From NCBI RefSeq assembly GCF_023715885.1, contig NZ_JAMBOY010000004.1:62001-126000 (forward strand): a stretch of 64,000 nucleotides of DNA. Reading direction: 5' to 3'. Below the pieces are notes generated by a model. It saw only the letters and a program-made list of their open reading frames with translations. It was not told where the DNA came from and made no database searches. Positions 15,255 through 24,776 of this stretch are shown piece by piece (within the stretch, counting starts at the first letter, position 1; each line of letters starts with the position of its first letter). Position numbers and translations under genes: made by a program. Source of the DNA: Microbacterium hydrocarbonoxydans (lineage in GTDB: Bacteria; Actinomycetota; Actinomycetes; Actinomycetales; Microbacteriaceae).

Positions 15255-16339
15255 GCCCCCACCTCCTGATACGCCGCGAACAGCAGCGACTCATCCGGGG
15301 CCTGCAGCACGGTGGGCTTCGCGATGTCGTCGAGCAGGATGAAGCGCAGCATCCCGCCCCGGCTCTTCTTGTCGCGCTGCATGGTGGCGAGCAGCTGCGG
15401 CCAGGCACCCGCGCGGTACGACGTGGGCAGCCCGAGTGATTCGAGGATCGAGCGGTGGCGCTCGGCTGCCGCATCGGACAGACGGCCGGCGAGCCGCGAC
15501 AGCTCGGCGGCGTACAGCATCCCGACGGAGATCGCCGCACCGTGTCGCCAGCGGTAGCGCTCCGCGTGCTCGATCGCGTGACCCAGCGTGTGACCGTAGT
15601 TGAGGATCTCGCGCTGACCGGCCTCGCGGAAGTCATCGGAGACGACCTGCGCCTTCATGCCGATCGCCAGCTCGACCGCGCGGCGGAACTCGTCCGTCGT
15701 CGTGTCGACGACGCGGCGCGGATCGGCCTCGATGATGTCGAGGATCTCCGGAGCCCAGATGAACCCCGCCTTCACGACCTCGGCGAACCCCGCTGTCGCC
15801 TCGTTCGCGCTCAGGCTCCCGAGCTCATCGAGGTCTCCGATCACAGCGCGCGGCGCCCAGAACGCCCCGACGAGGTTCTTGCCCTCGGCGGTGTTGATCC
15901 CGGTCTTGCCTCCGACGGCGGCGTCGACCAGGCCGAGCACCGTCGTCGGCACCTGGACGACCTGCACGCCGCGCAGCCACGTCGCGGCGACGAAGCCGGC
16001 GAGGTCTGTGACGGCTCCGCCGCCGTATCCGACGACGGCATCCGTGCGCGTGAAGTCGGCCTGCCCCATCACCTGCCAGCAGAACGCCGCGACCTCGATG
16101 CGCTTGCCCTGCTCGGCGTCCGGCACCTCGGCGAGGAGCACCTCGCGCGCACCGTTCGCCGTGTCGGAGAGCAGCCGATCGCGCAGCTCGGCGGCCCGGG
16201 CAGCGAGCGTCGGCGGGTGCACGACGAGGACCTTGCGCACGCCGGGCTCCAATGCCTCCGACACGCGGTCGAGGATGCCGCGTCCGATCGAGATGTCGTA
16301 CGCGGTGTCCCCCGTCACACTGATGGTCGTGGTGCTCAT
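15251..16339 (-). CDS. aroB: 3-Dehydroquinate synthase
   Basis: AroB converts DAHP to 3-dehydroquinate using NAD and a divalent metal. The 362-residue protein has the [19 protein letters not shown] nucleotide motif, [21 protein letters not shown], and the metal-binding [12 protein letters not shown] histidines. The ATG at 16339 overlaps the aroK stop (ATGA); the open frame from 16465 is an extension into aroK and was not used. Confidence 0.96.
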   Translation of the reverse strand: MSTTTISVTGDTAYDISIGRGILDRVSEALEPGVRKVLVVHPPTLAARAAELRDRLLSDTANGAREVLLAEVPDAEQGKRIEVAAFCWQVMGQADFTRTDAVVGYGGGAVTDLAGFVAATWLRGVQVVQVPTTVLGLVDAAVGGKTGINTAEGKNLVGAFWAPRAVIGDLDELGSLSANEATAGFAEVVKAGFIWAPEILDIIEADPRRVVDTTTDEFRRAVELAIGMKAQVVSDDFREAGQREILNYGHTLGHAIEHAERYRWRHGAAISVGMLYAAELSRLAGRLSDAAAERHRSILESLGLPTSYRAGAWPQLLATMQRDKKSRGGMLRFILLDDIAKPTVLQAPDESLLFAAYQEVGA

Positions 16340-16854
16340 TCCAGTCCTCTCCTCCACGCGGCGATCTCCTCCGCGATCCGCTGCATCGGTCGACGCGACG
16401 TGTCGATGGTGACCGATGCCACTTCTTCGTACCAGGCCCTGCGCTCGTCGAAGATGCGAGTCCACGTGCTCACGGGGTCGTCTCCCGCGAGAAGCGGTCG
16501 TGCTCCCCCGCCGATCCGGTGCGCGACGGCCTCGGGCGCAACGGTCAGGAACACGACGGGGTGCTCGCCGAGAAGCGCCCGCGTGCCCGCATCGGTGACG
16601 GCGCCCCCGCCCAGCGAGATGACGCCGCCCTCGGTCAGTGCGGCGGCGACGGCCTCCCGCTCGAGCTCGCGGAATCGCGGCTCGCCGAACTCGGCGAAGA
16701 TCTGCGGGATCGGCCCGTGCGCGCTCGCGACCCGCTTGTCGGTGTCGACGAAGGGCACACCGAGCCGGCGAGCCACGCGACGACCCACGCTGGTCTTGCC
16801 GGCGGCCATCGGGCCGACCAGCACCAGCGTCAGCGGGTCAGCCTCGCTCGTCAT
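16336..16854 (-). CDS. aroK: Shikimate kinase
   Basis: Phosphorylates shikimate at O3. The 172-residue P-loop kinase has Walker [12 protein letters not shown] near residue 14, the shikimate-binding [11 protein letters not shown] and GGGAVTD segments, and the adenine-lid arginine in GGARPLL. Its ATG lies 17 bases inside the end of aroC, so translation is coupled to it. Confidence 0.94.
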   Translation of the reverse strand: MTSEADPLTLVLVGPMAAGKTSVGRRVARRLGVPFVDTDKRVASAHGPIPQIFAEFGEPRFRELEREAVAAALTEGGVISLGGGAVTDAGTRALLGEHPVVFLTVAPEAVAHRIGGGARPLLAGDDPVSTWTRIFDERRAWYEEVASVTIDTSRRPMQRIAEEIAAWRRGLE

Positions 16855-18067
16855 GCGCGATGAGCGCCGCCTCGGAGGCCGGAGCCGTGCGCAGCTCGAC
16901 AGGGATGGCCTCGACGTAGGACTCGAGGTTCCGACGGGTCTCGCGGACGCTGTCGCCGCCGAACTTCTCCAACACGGCGCGGGCGAGCTCGATCGCGACC
17001 ATGGCCTCGGCGACGACCCCGGCCGCGGGCACCGCGCACACGTCGGAGCGCTGGTGGTGCGCGGTGGCATCCTCGCCGGTCGCGACGTCGATCGTCCGAA
17101 GGGCGTGCGGCACCGTCGCGATCGGCTTCATGCCTGCGCGGACGCGCAGGACGGTGCCCGTCGACATGCCGCCCTCGGTGCCGCCGGCGCGGTCGGACCC
17201 ACGGGTGATGCCGTCGCCCGTCGCGAACAGCTCGTCATGGGCGGCGGAGCCGCGGCGGCGGGTGGTCTCGAAGCCGTCGCCGACCTCGACTCCCTTGATC
17301 GCCTGGATGCTCATGAGCGCCTGCGCCAGACGTGCGTCGAGGCGGCGGTCCCAGTGCACGTGCGACCCGAGCCCCGGGGGCAGGCCGTATGCCAGCACCT
17401 CGACGATGCCGCCCAGGGTGTCGCCGTCCTTCTTCGCGTCGTCGACCTCGGCGACCATGCGCGTCGAGGTCTCCGCGTCGAAGCAGCGCAGCGGATCGGC
17501 GTCGAGAGCCTCGACGTCGTCGGGCGTGGGCAGCACGGCGCCGTCCGGGACCCGCACGGGACCGATCGACAGCGTGTGGCTCACCAGGCGGATGCCGAGT
17601 TCGCCGAGGAACGACCGCGCGACCGCTCCGAGCGCGACGCGGGCCGCCGTCTCTCGCGCGCTGGCGCGCTCGAGGATCGGTCGGGCCTCGTCGAAGTCGT
17701 ACTTCTGCATGCCCACGAGGTCGGCGTGACCCGGACGCGGGCGGGTGAGCGGCGCGCCCCGTCCGCGCGAACGGTCGGTGAGCTCGACCGGCTCGGGATT
17801 CATGACCTCGATCCACTTCGGCCATTCGGTGTTGCCGATGCGCAGGGCGATGGGGCTGCCGAGCGTCTTGCCGTGTCGCACGCCGCCCGAGATCGACAGC
17901 TCGTCCTGCTCGAACTTCATGCGCGAACCGCGGCCGTAACCGAGCTTGCGTCGTGCCAGGTCGGCCTGGATGGCCTCGGACGACACCGGAACACCCGAGG
18001 GAAGGCCCTCCATGACGGCAATGAGTTCTGGGCCGTGCGATTCGCCGGCCGTGAGCACGCGGAGCAT
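16838..18067 (-). CDS. aroC: Chorismate synthase
   Basis: Final common step of the shikimate pathway; converts EPSP to chorismate with reduced FMN. The 409-residue protein shows the signatures [11 protein letters not shown] at the N-terminus, the RPRPGHADL and [12 protein letters not shown] blocks, and [18 protein letters not shown] start with GGGAG ten bases upstream. A 48-base gap separates it from aroE. Confidence 0.96.
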   Translation of the reverse strand: MLRVLTAGESHGPELIAVMEGLPSGVPVSSEAIQADLARRKLGYGRGSRMKFEQDELSISGGVRHGKTLGSPIALRIGNTEWPKWIEVMNPEPVELTDRSRGRGAPLTRPRPGHADLVGMQKYDFDEARPILERASARETAARVALGAVARSFLGELGIRLVSHTLSIGPVRVPDGAVLPTPDDVEALDADPLRCFDAETSTRMVAEVDDAKKDGDTLGGIVEVLAYGLPPGLGSHVHWDRRLDARLAQALMSIQAIKGVEVGDGFETTRRRGSAAHDELFATGDGITRGSDRAGGTEGGMSTGTVLRVRAGMKPIATVPHALRTIDVATGEDATAHHQRSDVCAVPAAGVVAEAMVAIELARAVLEKFGGDSVRETRRNLESYVEAIPVELRTAPASEAALIAHDERG

Positions 18068-18115
18068 TGCTCTAGTCTCCCATGAGCCGCGAGCCCGCTC
18101 GTCCCCCGTGTCGTC

Positions 18116-18931
18116 CTAAGACCGCAGGACCTCGCGCATCGCCTCGACCATGATCTCCTCGTCGGGCAGAACGCGGTCCTGGTCGCCGTGGTGGAAGATC
18201 CGGATCTGACGGACGGCCTGGTGCAGCAGCATCCCGAGTCCCGAGATCGACCGGCCGGGCCATCGCATGGCGAGGACCGATGGCCACGGGGCGTAGGCGA
18301 CGTCGAACAACACGCCACCGGCCTCGCCGAGCCGCTCGACCACGGGCTCGTCGAGCGACGTCCCGCTGGGCAGGGTGGCGATCGTCAGGTCCGCGTACTC
18401 GACGGGCGCGTCGAACGTCCGCACCGAGCCGGTGAGTCCCAGACGCACGGCGAGGCCGAGAAGGCCTTCAGCCCGGCGCGGGCGTCGTGCGCGCACGTCG
18501 ACCCGGCGCGCTCCCATCTCGGCGACGGCCACGAGAGCGGATGCCGCTGTCGCACCGGCTCCGAGGATCCGGATCGACTCGACGCCGGAGATGCCGTCCT
18601 CACCGAGAGCGTCGATGATCCCGCCCACGTCGGTGTTGAATCCCTGCGGCCCGTCGGCGAGCAGCAGCGTGTTCACCGCTCCCGTCAGGTCGGCGTGCCG
18701 GTCGCGGACCACGGCCGCCCGGTGCGCCTGCTCCTTCAGCGGCATCGTCAACGAGAGGCCGCGCCAGGAGTCGTCGAGAGAGGCGAGAGCATCGCCGAAC
18801 GCGACCTCGTCTACTCGGCGCCTGGTGTACTCCCAGTTCAGACCGAGCGCGCGATAGGCCGCGCCGTGCAGCTGCGGAGAGCGGGAGTGCGCGATCGGAT
18901 CGCCCCAGACCGCGAGACGCGACCGGGTCAT
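18116..18931 (-). CDS. aroE: Shikimate dehydrogenase (AroE-like)
   Basis: NADPH-dependent reduction of dehydroshikimate. The 271-residue protein has the shikimate-binding GDPIAHSRSPQLHG start, SLTMPLKE with the catalytic Lys, GAVNTLL, GFNTDVGGI and the nucleotide loop LGAGATAAS. The ATG at 18931 overlaps the mltG stop (ATGA); an ATG at 18943 is a possible alternative. The usual basic loop NRT after the dinucleotide fold reads RARRP here, so cofactor preference cannot be read off directly. Confidence 0.93.
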   Translation of the reverse strand: MTRSRLAVWGDPIAHSRSPQLHGAAYRALGLNWEYTRRRVDEVAFGDALASLDDSWRGLSLTMPLKEQAHRAAVVRDRHADLTGAVNTLLLADGPQGFNTDVGGIIDALGEDGISGVESIRILGAGATAASALVAVAEMGARRVDVRARRPRRAEGLLGLAVRLGLTGSVRTFDAPVEYADLTIATLPSGTSLDEPVVERLGEAGGVLFDVAYAPWPSVLAMRWPGRSISGLGMLLHQAVRQIRIFHHGDQDRVLPDEEIMVEAMREVLRS

Positions 18932-20475
18932 CCCGCCGAGCATCCTCCGTCTGGGTTCTCCTGGCACCACTTCTCCCACTTCTCCACGCCCTGCAGGTGC
19001 TCCTCATAGGTCTCGGAGAACTGCGTCTCACCGGTCGCGAGGTTGATCGTGACGAAGTAGAGCCACGGACCGTCGGCCGGACTCATCGCGGCCTTGATCG
19101 CCGCGTCGCTCGGGCTCGCGATCGGCGTGACGGGGAGCCCGACGTTGACGTAGGTGTTCCACGGGTTCGGGTCGGCCAGCGCCTCGGCGGAGCTCGACAC
19201 GACGCCCTCATGCAACGACCCGTAACCGTACTGCGCCGTCGAATCCATCTGCAGCTTCATGTCGATGTCGAGACGGTTCTGGATGACGCGGGACACCTTC
19301 GCGAAGTCGGCCGTGGCGCCCTCGCGCTGGATGATCGAGGCGATCGTCAGGACGCGCTGCGCGTCTTCGGCAGGGACGCCTGCGGCGTTCAGCGACTCCC
19401 GGGTGCGGTCGACCATGCGCTGGATCACCTGCTGCGCCGTGACGCCGGGGTCGAACGTGTAGACCGCGGGGAACAGCCAACCCTCGAGACTCTGGGCGTC
19501 GACGCCGTACGCCGCCGGGCCGAGATCGATCGCAGCCTGGAAGTCCTCCACCGGCATGCCCAGCGACTCCGCGATGGTCGGGAGCGACGACTCGATGGTG
19601 GCCCCCTCGGATACGCTCGCGGAGTTCTCCATCTTGTTCTCGGGGTTCTGGAGGGCTTCGAGCGCCGCTTCCGCCGTCATCTTCTCCTGCAGGCGGTAGA
19701 TGCCCGGGTAGAAGGTGACAGCGATGTTCTCGTTCACGAGGTAGTCGTAGAAGACATCCTCGGTGCGGGTCACGCCGGCGTCGAACAGGGACTTGGAGAC
19801 CGGGCCTCCGGTGTCGCCCTCGCTGATCGTGACGAGGACCTCGCCCGTGGCCTGACCCGCCTCCCAATCGTCGGGCTCACCCCAGCCCATCGCATCGCTG
19901 ATCTTGTCGCCGTACGTGTTCCACGCCCACACCCCGCCGGCGACGATGCCGCCGATCACCGCGAGCACGATGATGAGGGCGACGAGGCAGCCGGTGCGGC
20001 GCTTCTTCTTCGGTGCTGCGGGCTTGTCGTGGTCGCGGGAGTCGTCGTGGAACAGGTCGTCGAGACTCCCACCGCGCGAGGACGCCTCGGTAGCGGAGTC
20101 GTCGGCGCGGAGAGCGACTGTCGCGCGCGGTGCGTCGGTGCTCGAGCCGCTCGACGACGCCGGGTCTGCGGATGCCGAAGCCCGCGCGCCCGCTGCCGGT
20201 GCCGACACGGGCACGGCGCGGGTCGGAGTTCCGAACTCCGCGTCATGCTCGGAGGGCGACGCCTGCGCTCCCTCGTCGGCGGTTCCGGCCGACGGGTCTT
20301 CCGCCGTGGCACCGGACCGTGCTGCCGCCTCGCGCGCTGCGCGACGCGACCCCGGGGCCGGCGGGGTGTTGTCCACCGTCGGGCTCTGCTGCGTGGGGTC
20401 CGGCAGATTCGAGAACAGGTCACCCAGGCGGGCGTCCGGATCGTGCTGGGGGGAGGCACTCTCGCGTTCGGGCAT
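18928..20475 (-). CDS. mltG: Endolytic murein transglycosylase MltG (YceG family)
   Basis: MltG cleaves nascent peptidoglycan glycan strands at the membrane. The 515-residue protein has an unusually long N-terminal cytoplasmic part (residues 1-160), rich in Ala, Ser, Pro and Asp and probably disordered, then a KKKRR patch and one membrane segment (162-185). A LysM-like and YceG domain follow, with EGWLFP at 331-336, the likely catalytic Glu385 in ASIIQREG, and MQMDSTAQYGYG-type and GLPVTPIASPS motifs. It sits between aroE and ruvX as in many Gram-positives. Confidence 0.94.
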   Translation of the reverse strand: MPERESASPQHDPDARLGDLFSNLPDPTQQSPTVDNTPPAPGSRRAAREAAARSGATAEDPSAGTADEGAQASPSEHDAEFGTPTRAVPVSAPAAGARASASADPASSSGSSTDAPRATVALRADDSATEASSRGGSLDDLFHDDSRDHDKPAAPKKKRRTGCLVALIIVLAVIGGIVAGGVWAWNTYGDKISDAMGWGEPDDWEAGQATGEVLVTISEGDTGGPVSKSLFDAGVTRTEDVFYDYLVNENIAVTFYPGIYRLQEKMTAEAALEALQNPENKMENSASVSEGATIESSLPTIAESLGMPVEDFQAAIDLGPAAYGVDAQSLEGWLFPAVYTFDPGVTAQQVIQRMVDRTRESLNAAGVPAEDAQRVLTIASIIQREGATADFAKVSRVIQNRLDIDMKLQMDSTAQYGYGSLHEGVVSSSAEALADPNPWNTYVNVGLPVTPIASPSDAAIKAAMSPADGPWLYFVTINLATGETQFSETYEEHLQGVEKWEKWCQENPDGGCSAG

Positions 20476-20477
20476 TG

Positions 20478-20951
20478 TCAGGGGGACTCCTCGTCGAGCG
20501 GAATCGTGGCTCCGGGCGGGTTTCCGGTGCTCTTCTCCGTGTCTATCGCCTGCTGCAGCAAGACCACGGCGGCGACCTGATCCACAATGCTACGAGAGTT
20601 CTTCTGGGTTCTGCCGGAAGATCTCAGTGCGGCGTGCGCCGTGACCGTGCTGAGCCGCTCGTCCACGAGGCGGATCGGCAGGCCGAGGCGGCCCCCCAGC
20701 TCAGCCGCGAAGTCGCGGGCGTCTGCGGTGGAGGCGGTGTCGGCGCCCTGGAGGTTCACGGGCAGACCGACCACCACTTCGAGAGGCTGGTGCTCCGCGA
20801 CGATCTCGGCGATGCGGGCGACCGAGGCTTCGTCGCGCTTCACCGTCTCGACGGGCACGGCCAGCATGCCGTCGGGGTCGCATCGGGCGACCCCGACCCT
20901 GGCGCGACCGACGTCGATGCCGATGCGCACGCCGCGACGGAAGCCCGTCAC
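20478..20951 (-). CDS. ruvX: Putative pre-16S rRNA nuclease / Holliday junction resolvase-like RuvX (YqgF)
   Basis: The 157-residue RNase H-like protein carries the first acidic strand RIGIDVGRARVGVA, the VVGLPVNLQG loop, and the DERLSTVTAHAAL plus KNSRSIVDQVAAVVLLQ blocks. In other bacteria YqgF helps mature the 16S rRNA 5' end; resolvase activity was proposed earlier. GTG start overlapping the alaS stop (GTGA) and two bases before mltG. Confidence 0.93.
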   Translation of the reverse strand: MTGFRRGVRIGIDVGRARVGVARCDPDGMLAVPVETVKRDEASVARIAEIVAEHQPLEVVVGLPVNLQGADTASTADARDFAAELGGRLGLPIRLVDERLSTVTAHAALRSSGRTQKNSRSIVDQVAAVVLLQQAIDTEKSTGNPPGATIPLDEESP

Positions 20952-23608
20952 GCTGTCTGCAGCTCCTGAGAGACGGCCTCGAGCGCCGCGCCGAGCGCCG
21001 CGACGTCGGTGCCACCACCCTGTGCGACGTCGTCGCGCCCGCCTCCGCCTCCGCCGAGCACCGCTGCGGCCCGCTTCGCGAGCGCACCGGCCTTGGCGCC
21101 GGCAGCGCGGGCGGCGTCGTTCGCGGCGACCACGACGACCGGCCGACCGTTCACCACCCCGCCGAGCGCGACGACTGCAGCGTCCGAGCCCAGCCGGTCG
21201 CGCACGCCGAGGACGATGTCACGCAGGTCGTCGGCCGACGCGAGGTCACCGAGCGACTGCGCCGCGACACGGAACGCTCCGACGCGCGATGCGGCGTCGG
21301 CGATCGCAGGCACCTGGCCGGCGCGCTCCTTCGCCTCGAACTGCGCGATGCGCTTCTCCGCCGCCTTGAGGCTCGACGACAGGTCGGCGACGCGCTCGAG
21401 GAGCTGGTCGCGCGGCGCCTTCAACGAGGCGGTGAGCTGCGACACGAGGGCACGCTCGGCGGCGAGCTCTCGGAACGCGTCCTGTCCGACGAGCGCCTCG
21501 ATACGGCGGTTGGAGGCACCGACCGACGACTCCCCCACCAGGCTCACGAGGCCGATCTCGGAGCTGCTCGAGACGTGCGTACCTGCGCACAGCTCGCGCG
21601 ACCAGGGCCCGCCGATGTCGACCATCCGCACGACATCGCCGTACTTCTCGCCGAACAGCGCCATCGCGCCGGCCTCCTTGGCCTCGTCCAGCGTGACGAT
21701 GCGCGTCGTGACCTCGAGTGCGTCGTGGACGGCTCGGTTCGTGATCTCCTCGATCTCGGTCTTCGTGTCGGCGGACAGAGCCTGCGACCAGGAGAAGTCG
21801 AACCGCATGTACCCTGCCCGGTTCAGCGAGCCGGCCTGCGTGGCCGTGGGGCCGAGCGTGTCGCGGAGCGCGGCGTGCACGAGGTGCGTCGCCGAGTGGG
21901 CCTGTCGGGCGGCGCGACGGTTCGCCGCGTCGACCACGGTGGTCGCCGCGTCGTCGACCGAAACCGATCCCCGGGTGACCTCGACCGTGTGGCTGATGAG
22001 ACCGGGGACGGGTTTCTGCACGTCGAGGACCTCGAGCTCGTAGCCGGGACCGACGATGACGCCCTTGTCGGCCACCTGACCGCCGGACTCCGCGTACAGC
22101 GTCGTCTCGGCGAGCACGACCTCGGCGATCTGACCCTCGGATGCGCTTCGGACGACCTGACCGTCGACGAGGATCCCGAGCACGCGCGAGTCGACCTCGA
22201 GCTCGGAGTACCCGTCGAAGCCTGTCTCTCCCAGTGCACGGAGGTCACGGTAGACCGAGACATCGGCGAGCTGGCGCTTGCGGCTGCGGGCGTCGGCCTT
22301 GGCGCGGTCGCGCTGCTCCTTCATGAGCGAGTCGAAGGCCGCGCGGTCGACTTCGAGCCCCGCCTCCTCGGCGACCTCGAGCGTGAGGTCGATCGGGAAC
22401 CCGTAGGTGTCGTGCAGCAGGAACGCCTCACGTCCGCTGAGCGCGCTGCCTCCGCCCTTCTTCGTGTCGTCGAGGGCGAGATCGAGGATCGTCGAGCCCT
22501 GAGCCAGCGTGCGGCGGAAGGTCTCCTCCTCCGCGAACGCCGCGGAGGACAGCGTCGACCAGTCGCTCTCCAGCACCGGGTAGGCCGTCTTCATGGCATC
22601 GCGCGAGGCGGCGAACAGCTCGGGGAACGCCGGCTCGTCGACGCCGAGCAGACGCATGGCGCGCACCGTGCGGCGCATCAGGCGGCGGAGGATGTAGCCG
22701 CGACCCTCGTTCGACGGCCGCACGCCGTCGGAGAGCAGCATGAGCGAGGAGCGCACGTGATCCGCGACGACGCGGAAGCGCACGTCATCCTCGTGCACGG
22801 CGCCGTAGCGACGGCCGGAGAGCTCGACCGCGCGATCGAGCACCGGACGCACCTGGTCGGTCTCGTACATGTTCTCGACGCCCTGCTTGAGGAAGGCGAC
22901 GCGCTCGAGGCCCATGCCGGTGTCGATGTTCTTCATCGGCAGCTCGCCGACGATGTCGAACTCCGTCTTGCCGCGGATGTTGTCGATGAAGTCCTGCATG
23001 AACACGAGGTTCCAGATCTCCAGGAACCGGGTGTCGTCGGCGGCGGGTCCGCCGTCCGCACCGTACGCGGGACCGCGGTCGAAGAAGATCTCGCTGTCGG
23101 GGCCGCCCGGCCCCGGCTGACCGGTGTTCCAGTAGTTGTCGGCGCGACCGAGGCGCTGGATGCGCTCCGGCTTGAGGCCGATGATGTCGCGCCAGATGGC
23201 CTCAGCCTCGTCGTCGGTCTCGTAGACGGTGACCCAGAGGTCCTTCTCGTCGAAGCCGAGACCGCCGTCAGCCTCGGAGCTCGTCAGCAGCTCCCAGGCG
23301 TAGCGGATCGCGCCCTCCTTGAAGTAGTCGCCGAACGACCAGTTGCCGAGCATCTGGAAGAAGGTGCCGTGGCGGGCGGTGCGACCGACCTCCTCGATGT
23401 CGTTGGTGCGGATGCACTTCTGGACATCGGCGATGCGCGGGTGCGGGGCGGGGACGACGCCGGTGAGGTACGGGATCATCGGCACCATGCCCGCGACCGT
23501 GAAGAGGAGCGAGGGGTCGTCGCTGACCAGCGAGGACGAGGGGACGATGAGGTGGTCGTTCTTCTCGAAGTAGTCGAGGTAGCGCTGCGCGATCTCCGCA
23601 GTGTTCAT
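20948..23608 (-). CDS. alaS: Alanine-tRNA ligase
   Basis: Charges tRNA-Ala. The 886-residue enzyme has the class II core at the N-terminus (motif 1 around FTVAGMVPMIPYL, RTARHGTFFQMLGNWSFGDYF), the editing domain with HSATHLVHA and CAGTH zinc-binding residues near 570 and 670, and a C-terminal DHHA1 region with a GGGGGGRDDVAQGG glycine loop. The start ATG has only a weak ribosome site. Confidence 0.97.
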   Translation of the reverse strand: MNTAEIAQRYLDYFEKNDHLIVPSSSLVSDDPSLLFTVAGMVPMIPYLTGVVPAPHPRIADVQKCIRTNDIEEVGRTARHGTFFQMLGNWSFGDYFKEGAIRYAWELLTSSEADGGLGFDEKDLWVTVYETDDEAEAIWRDIIGLKPERIQRLGRADNYWNTGQPGPGGPDSEIFFDRGPAYGADGGPAADDTRFLEIWNLVFMQDFIDNIRGKTEFDIVGELPMKNIDTGMGLERVAFLKQGVENMYETDQVRPVLDRAVELSGRRYGAVHEDDVRFRVVADHVRSSLMLLSDGVRPSNEGRGYILRRLMRRTVRAMRLLGVDEPAFPELFAASRDAMKTAYPVLESDWSTLSSAAFAEEETFRRTLAQGSTILDLALDDTKKGGGSALSGREAFLLHDTYGFPIDLTLEVAEEAGLEVDRAAFDSLMKEQRDRAKADARSRKRQLADVSVYRDLRALGETGFDGYSELEVDSRVLGILVDGQVVRSASEGQIAEVVLAETTLYAESGGQVADKGVIVGPGYELEVLDVQKPVPGLISHTVEVTRGSVSVDDAATTVVDAANRRAARQAHSATHLVHAALRDTLGPTATQAGSLNRAGYMRFDFSWSQALSADTKTEIEEITNRAVHDALEVTTRIVTLDEAKEAGAMALFGEKYGDVVRMVDIGGPWSRELCAGTHVSSSSEIGLVSLVGESSVGASNRRIEALVGQDAFRELAAERALVSQLTASLKAPRDQLLERVADLSSSLKAAEKRIAQFEAKERAGQVPAIADAASRVGAFRVAAQSLGDLASADDLRDIVLGVRDRLGSDAAVVALGGVVNGRPVVVVAANDAARAAGAKAGALAKRAAAVLGGGGGGRDDVAQGGGTDVAALGAALEAVSQELQTA

Positions 23609-23681
23609 GGGTGTGCCGGGTGTCCTTGCGTACGGGGTGGGGATTGCGGGAAGGCGGACGGCGCGTCGAGGCGCCGACCGC

Positions 23682-23870
23682 TCAGTCGTCTGCGGGGTCG
23701 GTGAGTCGCGCCTGCTGCTCGCGATAGGCGTCGCCGATGATCGTCGTGAACTCGTTGATGCGGGCGTCGACCTCGGCGAGGATGTCGTGTCCGCGAGGGT
23801 CCTTGTTCATGAAATGCGCTGCGACGAAACCGCCGATCACGCCGATCAGGAACCACAGCACGTTCTTCAT
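23682..23870 (-). CDS. Small single-span membrane protein upstream of alaS
   Basis: This 62-residue hypothetical protein has one N-terminal membrane segment (VLWFLIGVIGGFVAAHFM, about 4-21) and a charged C-terminal helix (HDILAEVDARINEFTTIIGDAYREQQARL). A GAGGG ribosome site precedes the ATG. It lies 73 bases before alaS and after the rpsD terminator, so it likely opens the alaS transcript. Function unknown. Confidence 0.7.
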   Translation of the reverse strand: MKNVLWFLIGVIGGFVAAHFMNKDPRGHDILAEVDARINEFTTIIGDAYREQQARLTDPADD

Positions 23871-23912
23871 GTCGTCACCCTCGTGTCAGACCCGCGGAGG
23901 CGCGGTCTCTCC

Positions 23913-23918
23913 ATCGTA
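23913..23918 (-). promoter_or_regulatory. Putative -10 of the small membrane protein-alaS transcript
   Basis: TACGAT on the minus strand lies just downstream of the rpsD terminator and 43 bases before the ATG of the small gene. It fits TANNNT. The would-be -35 lies in the terminator stem and is poor. Confidence 0.35.
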
Positions 23919-23928
23919 TGCGGAAACG

Positions 23929-23962
23929 GCAGAAGGCGCCGGGTGACCCCGACGCCTTCTGC
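23929..23962 (-). terminator. rpsD transcription terminator hairpin
   Basis: GCAGAAGGCG (23929-23938) and CGCCTTCTGC (23953-23962) form a perfect ten-base stem; CGGG/CCCG extends it inward, leaving a four-base loop. It begins 24 bases past the rpsD stop. A short T-containing stretch (CGTTTCC) follows on the minus strand. Confidence 0.75.
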
Positions 23963-23986
23963 GGTGTTGCTGAGCCAGTCAGCAGA

Positions 23987-24616
23987 TCAGCGAGCTGCGT
24001 AGTACTCGACGACGAGCTGCACTTCACAGGTCACGGGGACCTCGGCGCGCTTCGGGCGACGGACCAGGCGAGCCTGGAGCTTGTCGAGCTCGACCTCGAG
24101 GTAGCCCGGAACGGGAGGCAGGACCTCGGCGTGACCGCCGGCTGCTGCGACCTGGAAGGGCTCGGTGCCCTCGCTCTTGGCCTTGACGTGGATGAGCTGA
24201 CCCGGCTTCACGCGGAACGACGGGCGGTCGACGAGCTGGCCGTCGACGAGGATGTGACGGTGCACGACGAGCTGGCGAGCCTGCGCGGTGGTGCGGGCGA
24301 AGCCCGAACGCAGCACGAGGGCGTCGAGACGCATCTCGAGGAGCTCGACGAGGTTCTCACCGGTCAGGCCGTCCTGACGACGGGCCTCGTTGAAGGTGTT
24401 GCGCATCTGCTTCTCGCGGATGCCGTACTGCTCGCGCAGACGCTGCTTCTCACGCAGACGGACGGCGTAGTCGCTGTCTGCCTTGCGCTTGGTGCGGCCG
24501 TGCTCGCCGGGAGCGTAGGGACGCTTCTCGAGGTAGCGGGCGGCCTTCGGGGTGAGGGCCACGCCGAGGGCGCGGCTGAGACGGACCTTGCGGCGGTCCT
24601 GGGACTTCGTGGTCAC
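23987..24616 (-). CDS. rpsD: 30S ribosomal protein S4 (uS4)
   Basis: Primary 16S rRNA-binding protein. The 209-residue protein has the N-terminal RKVRLSRALGVAL region, RPYAPGEHG, and the S4 RNA-binding domain (RLDALVLRSGFARTTAQARQLVVHRH). The start is GTG at 24616, seven bases after AAGGA; the open frame from 25060 is spurious. It stands alone here, outside the alpha operon, as often in actinobacteria. Confidence 0.96.
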   Translation of the reverse strand: MTTKSQDRRKVRLSRALGVALTPKAARYLEKRPYAPGEHGRTKRKADSDYAVRLREKQRLREQYGIREKQMRNTFNEARRQDGLTGENLVELLEMRLDALVLRSGFARTTAQARQLVVHRHILVDGQLVDRPSFRVKPGQLIHVKAKSEGTEPFQVAAAGGHAEVLPPVPGYLEVELDKLQARLVRRPKRAEVPVTCEVQLVVEYYAAR

Positions 24617-24759
24617 GAAGCTGTCCTTCCGATGACGCGGTCGCGGCTTTCGCGACTCGCGGACGTATCGCCGCGTTCTGCCTCGGAGCGCACGCCGGGG
24701 CGCTGTCGAGGTGGGGTGTGAACGAGGAGATGCCCGAAAACTCGGTTTCGAGCCGCTCG
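24617..24759 (-). promoter_or_regulatory. rpsD 5' leader, possible S4 autoregulatory element
   Basis: About 135 bases of untranslated leader lie between the putative promoter and the rpsD GTG. Close to the ribosome site, GTCGCG (24640-24645) and CGCGAC (24651-24656) form a hairpin with a five-base loop. S4 represses its own synthesis by binding mRNA in several bacteria, so a binding site is plausible, but no pseudoknot was modelled. Confidence 0.35.
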
Positions 24760-24765
24760 ATCTTA
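24760..24765 (-). promoter_or_regulatory. Putative rpsD promoter, extended -10
   Basis: TGATAAGAT on the minus strand contains a TAAGAT -10 with the TGN extension. It lies just past the rarA stop codon. No clear -35. Confidence 0.45.
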
Positions 24766-24776
24766 TCAGATGCGAC

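Noticed and set aside
23929..23962. Possible tRNA arm
   Set aside because: The stem is a simple hairpin with no T-loop, anticodon arm or CCA-adjacent acceptor; its position fits a terminator for rpsD.
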